Of a DNA stretch of 60,299 nt, positions 57,599 through 60,299 are shown piece after piece. The first letter of the stretch is position 1. Every line of letters begins with the position of its first letter. The stretch is from Smittium mucronatum (Eukaryota; Kickxellomycota; Harpellomycetes; Harpellales; Legeriomycetaceae). The notes below the pieces were generated by a model, which saw only the letters and a program-made list of their open reading frames with translations, had not been told where the DNA came from and ran no database searches. Where the stretch lies: assembly GCA_001953115.1 (NCBI GenBank), contig LSSL01000952.1:1-60299 (forward strand), written 5' to 3'. A program made the translations under genes and the position numbers.

Positions 57599-59509
57599 AT
57601 GAAGTTTCTTACCACAAATTCCTTGTTGGCCGTCGCCTTTTCCATCAGCTCTTGCATGGCGCAAAATAACACCATCATCGATGTCATGAAGAAGGATAGC
57701 TCCATTTCAATAATTACAAAGATATTGGAAAGAATGTTCAAGACTGCCACTTTTGATCCAAACAGTTCTCCTTACACCCTATTCGCACCCACTGATAAAG
57801 CTATAAGAAGCTCTTCTTTGGGAAAGCTTCCTGATGATGAGATACTGTCTATTCTCGCATATCACGTCTTAAGCGAGAAAGTTCTTTCTAAAGATATAAA
57901 GAATGAAATCCAATTCTACCCAACTATGCAACAGGAAAGAAAGTATGTTAACTTGCCTGGTGGAAAACCCCAAGTTTTGGGTCTGGCTCGTTCCGGTTCC
58001 AAGGTTGTTGTTAGAGACGGTATTTTTGACCCCTCTGAAAGTCCTGTTTCCGTATCTAAGGCTGATGTTTTAGCAGCTAAAGGTGTTATACATGTTATCG
58101 ACAAGGTTTTGAAACTCCCACAAAAAGTTTCTACTATCCTGGAAAGTAGTCCAAGATTCGCACTTTTAGGAAAAGAACTTAACGATACCAACTTGATTTC
58201 CTCAATAGATAACACCCCAGGAATCACTCTGTTTGCTCCATCAAACTCAGCATTGAGAAATTTGCTCGATTCTAACATTGATCCATCTCCTGCAAATTTG
58301 ATTCCAGTTTTGGAAAATCATGTTATTAATGGCGAAGTTTTGTATTCATCAAACATTACCAACGGTAAATCTTACAATACAATGTTAAATGGGAGCAAAG
58401 TGCGTGCCTCAAGATCATCTATCGGTTCAATCTCAATTCAAAGTGGTCCCATATTTGCCCCCAATCTTCTGACTGAAAATGGCGTAATTCAAGGGATCAA
58501 TTTTGTTTTAACTCCTGATAAGAGTATTTACACTCCAAGTAACAAGACTAGTGATTTATCCAACCCTATCAATAACATTTTAAATGGAACCTCTAATGGA
58601 ATCAATAACGGAACTACCAATGGAACTTTGGCAGGATCCTCCAACAACACAATTTCCTTGAAACCAAACGGTACAAACAGACCATTGTTTAATTTAATTT
58701 TAAACATTTTGGGTATCACTAGCCAGAATTCTGGAGATACTGAGGAAATCATTCAGCTGGTAACCAACGAAACCCAACAATCAGTCCTATCTGCATCTCA
58801 AAACGTTATTGTTTCCTTCGAAAATTCCGAGTCTTCTCCATCCAATATCTCTCAAGAATCACCATCTAGCTCCGAAATATCATCAGAAACTAGCCTTTCT
58901 CAATTAAGTTCTGAATTAATCTCTTCCGAATTGAGCTCTTCCGAATCAAGCTCTTCTGAATTAAGCTCTTCTGAATTAAGCTCTTCTGAATCAATCTCCT
59001 CTGAATCAAGCTCTTCTGAATTAAGCTCTTCTGAACCATCACCAATTTCCTCAGCACCAGGTATCTCAGAGCAAAGCTCTTCCGCCTTAATACCATCAGA
59101 ATCCAGCTCTATATCTAGCTTGACTTCTTCGGAAACTCCATCTGTTACAACCGTAACTGAGACATCTATTTTGTTTTCAACTGAATCTTTCATAATTACA
59201 TCTACTATCCAGCTAACAACCGTTGTTACCGAAACAAGCGTCATTAACCCAACTAGCACAAGCACATTTATAAGCAGCACAACTTCAACCAGCTTGGAAA
59301 CCTTGACCGTCTTTGAGACTATTGCTAGAGGCCCGACATTTACATCCACATTATCAGGATCCGAATCTATACCAAGTGAATCATCTTCTGCTTCTGAATC
59401 TTTACCACTTTCAAGTGAATCCTCCTCCTCAATTGAGTCATCTGCTTCAGTTTCATCATCCATTTCAAGCGAGCTATCCTCTACCTCTTCGGGATCTGCA
59501 TCCATATAA
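57599..59509 (+). CDS. Secreted two-FAS1-domain (fasciclin-like) protein with serine-rich tail
   Basis: 636 aa, single exon. A signal peptide (MKFLTTNSLLAVAFSISSCMA) precedes the first FAS1 domain at about residues 24-162: TLFAPTDKAI at 60-69, LAYHVL at 86-91, GVIHVIDKVL at 152-161. A second FAS1 domain follows at about 165-294: TLFAPSNSAL, LENHVINGEV, NGVIQGINFVL. Several N-glycosylation sequons occur (for example NNT, NGT). From about residue 395 the chain is a Ser/Glu/Thr-rich stalk with SSEL/SSES repeats (bases 58900-59040) followed by a Thr-rich block. Family role: FAS1 proteins act in cell adhesion or the cell wall. The C-terminus ends SSTSSGSASI without the hydrophobic tail expected for a GPI anchor, so secretion into the wall or medium is more likely, or the 3' end is misassembled. 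Confidence 0.9.
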   Translation: MKFLTTNSLLAVAFSISSCMAQNNTIIDVMKKDSSISIITKILERMFKTATFDPNSSPYTLFAPTDKAIRSSSLGKLPDDEILSILAYHVLSEKVLSKDIKNEIQFYPTMQQERKYVNLPGGKPQVLGLARSGSKVVVRDGIFDPSESPVSVSKADVLAAKGVIHVIDKVLKLPQKVSTILESSPRFALLGKELNDTNLISSIDNTPGITLFAPSNSALRNLLDSNIDPSPANLIPVLENHVINGEVLYSSNITNGKSYNTMLNGSKVRASRSSIGSISIQSGPIFAPNLLTENGVIQGINFVLTPDKSIYTPSNKTSDLSNPINNILNGTSNGINNGTTNGTLAGSSNNTISLKPNGTNRPLFNLILNILGITSQNSGDTEEIIQLVTNETQQSVLSASQNVIVSFENSESSPSNISQESPSSSEISSETSLSQLSSELISSELSSSESSSSELSSSELSSSESISSESSSSELSSSEPSPISSAPGISEQSSSALIPSESSSISSLTSSETPSVTTVTETSILFSTESFIITSTIQLTTVVTETSVINPTSTSTFISSTTSTSLETLTVFETIARGPTFTSTLSGSESIPSESSSASESLPLSSESSSSIESSASVSSSISSELSSTSSGSASI

Positions 59510-60210
59510 CGAAATAAAAAATAAAACTAAAAATGATTCCTCAATACGCGTCAAATCCCGTCCATACTCTTTTCCAACCTCGTTGCTCTGTTTAAATTAT
59601 TAGGGATTTTCGTTTAAAAATTCTAATATTTAGCAGCATTTTTTTTCTTGCATAAAAATATCCGGTTTATTATTTATTTTTCAATTTTACCTGATAATAA
59701 AATCTTCAAAGCCTCATTTATAAAATTTTGTTTGATATAGCGAGTTTTTTTATACGAAAAACCAGGGAGCTTTTTTATAGTGGCCTAATATGAAAGGTTT
59801 ACCTAAAAATTTACCATGGATTAGCTCAACTATAACTTGATATTGATTCGCTATATTCGAATATACTACTTCAAGTCATCATAGCTACAGTGTTTTCCAT
59901 AGCAATAGACCCTTTTTTCCATTTTAATAGAAATTAGTTTTTATTTCAATAGATCCTTTTTTCATTCCAACACCTTTTTTTTCACTTCAATAGACGTTTT
60001 TTCTGGGCCTGTGGGGTCATTTTTGTAAATAATAAGCGATTTTCACTAATAAACATAAATATATGCCATTATTGGTTAATGTTTAACTGTTCTTAGGTAC
60101 TATTAGTTCTCTCTCTCCTTTAGATTTTTTTATTTGAATTAGCCAATAAAATTTCTGAATTCCATTACCAAAAAAAAGTTTATTTCTACTTCCATTTTTT
60201 ATATTATCGA
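59510..60210. other. 3' flank of the FAS1 gene, no further gene seen
   Basis: AATAAAA-type polyadenylation signals occur within 15 bp after the FAS1 stop. A loosely repeated TTTTTTCCATTTTAATAGA / TTTCAATAGA motif recurs at 59910-60000. An ATTATTGGTTAATG box is at about 60068. No coding sequence is recognised. Confidence 0.55.
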
Positions 60211-60287
60211 CACTAAGCCAGCTGCTTAAAGCTGACCAGATAGTACCAGAGAGCTGTATATTGTATACAGGCTATCTGTACTTAGTG
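60211..60287. repeat. Nested foldback (three concentric inverted repeats)
   Basis: CACTAAG (60211-60217) pairs with CTTAGTG (60281-60287); CAGATAG (60237-60243) pairs with CTATCTG (60272-60278); and CTGTATA-TTG-TATACAG (60254-60270) forms a perfect inner hairpin. The three stems nest in order. It may be a foldback element or a structured RNA/DNA site; the window ends 12 bp later. Confidence 0.6.
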
Positions 60288-60299
60288 TTTATCAATAAC

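Noticed and set aside
58528..59505. Minus-strand frames rich in SEEL/DSEE and QKSLI
   Set aside because: Antisense shadows of the FAS1 protein's low-complexity serine stalk.

Overview
The window is nuclear DNA of an AT-rich eukaryote, almost certainly a fungus. The genes carry short GT-AG introns of roughly 60-200 nt. The gene set is eukaryotic: TELO2/Tel2, TAF12, a Dbp8/DDX49 helicase, farnesyltransferase alpha, proteasome beta-7, a RasGEF, Cmc2, Erv2, Atx1 and a secreted FAS1 protein. The extreme AT bias, compact introns and protein divergence suggest an early-diverging lineage such as Kickxellomycotina/Harpellales; that placement is inference only. No tRNA, rRNA, CRISPR array or bacterial-style operon was seen.

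Layout. 1-12.7 kb is gene-poor. It holds two copies of a short SINE-like repeat (1-361 and 2531-3067) and a badly decayed Helitron (about 6.8-10.75 kb) with a 172-bp piggyBac-like MITE inside it. 12.7-14.9 kb is a compact cluster: an unknown small protein, CMC2, and a three-exon ERV2-type sulfhydryl oxidase. 15-19 kb carries three tandem arrays in all (32, 39 and 17 bp units), a second 172-bp MITE, two ultra-short retro-insertions with target-site duplications, and an assembly gap flanked on both sides by the same retroelement 3' end. 19.2-31.5 kb is the main gene block: ATX1 (+), TEL2 (-), TAF12 (-), a DUF676-like alpha/beta hydrolase (+) and DBP8 (-).

31.9-32.4 kb holds a third, apparently full-length SINE-like copy. 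From there to about 45.9 kb is a 13-kb desert of very AT-rich DNA in which I recognise no gene. 46.4-53.4 kb holds farnesyltransferase alpha (+) converging on proteasome beta-7 (-), followed by a four-exon RasGEF (-), with two more MITE-like elements in the promoter regions. 53.4-57.6 kb is gene-poor apart from one weak exon candidate. 57.6-59.5 kb encodes a secreted two-FAS1-domain, serine-rich protein, and the window ends in a nested foldback.

Functional links are limited. CMC2 (a twin CX9C cytochrome oxidase assembly factor), ERV2 (disulfide generation in the secretory pathway) and ATX1 (copper chaperone) form a loose thiol/copper neighbourhood, probably by chance. The RasGEF and farnesyltransferase alpha act on the same Ras-class GTPases. 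A CTATTGG (inverted CCAAT) element recurs 5' of most genes and is the best candidate core promoter signal. The most informative parts of the window are its mobile elements: the Helitron relic with a nested MITE, the hairpin-rich SINE-like family, and the ultra-short insertions. I found no convincing wholly new biological system.
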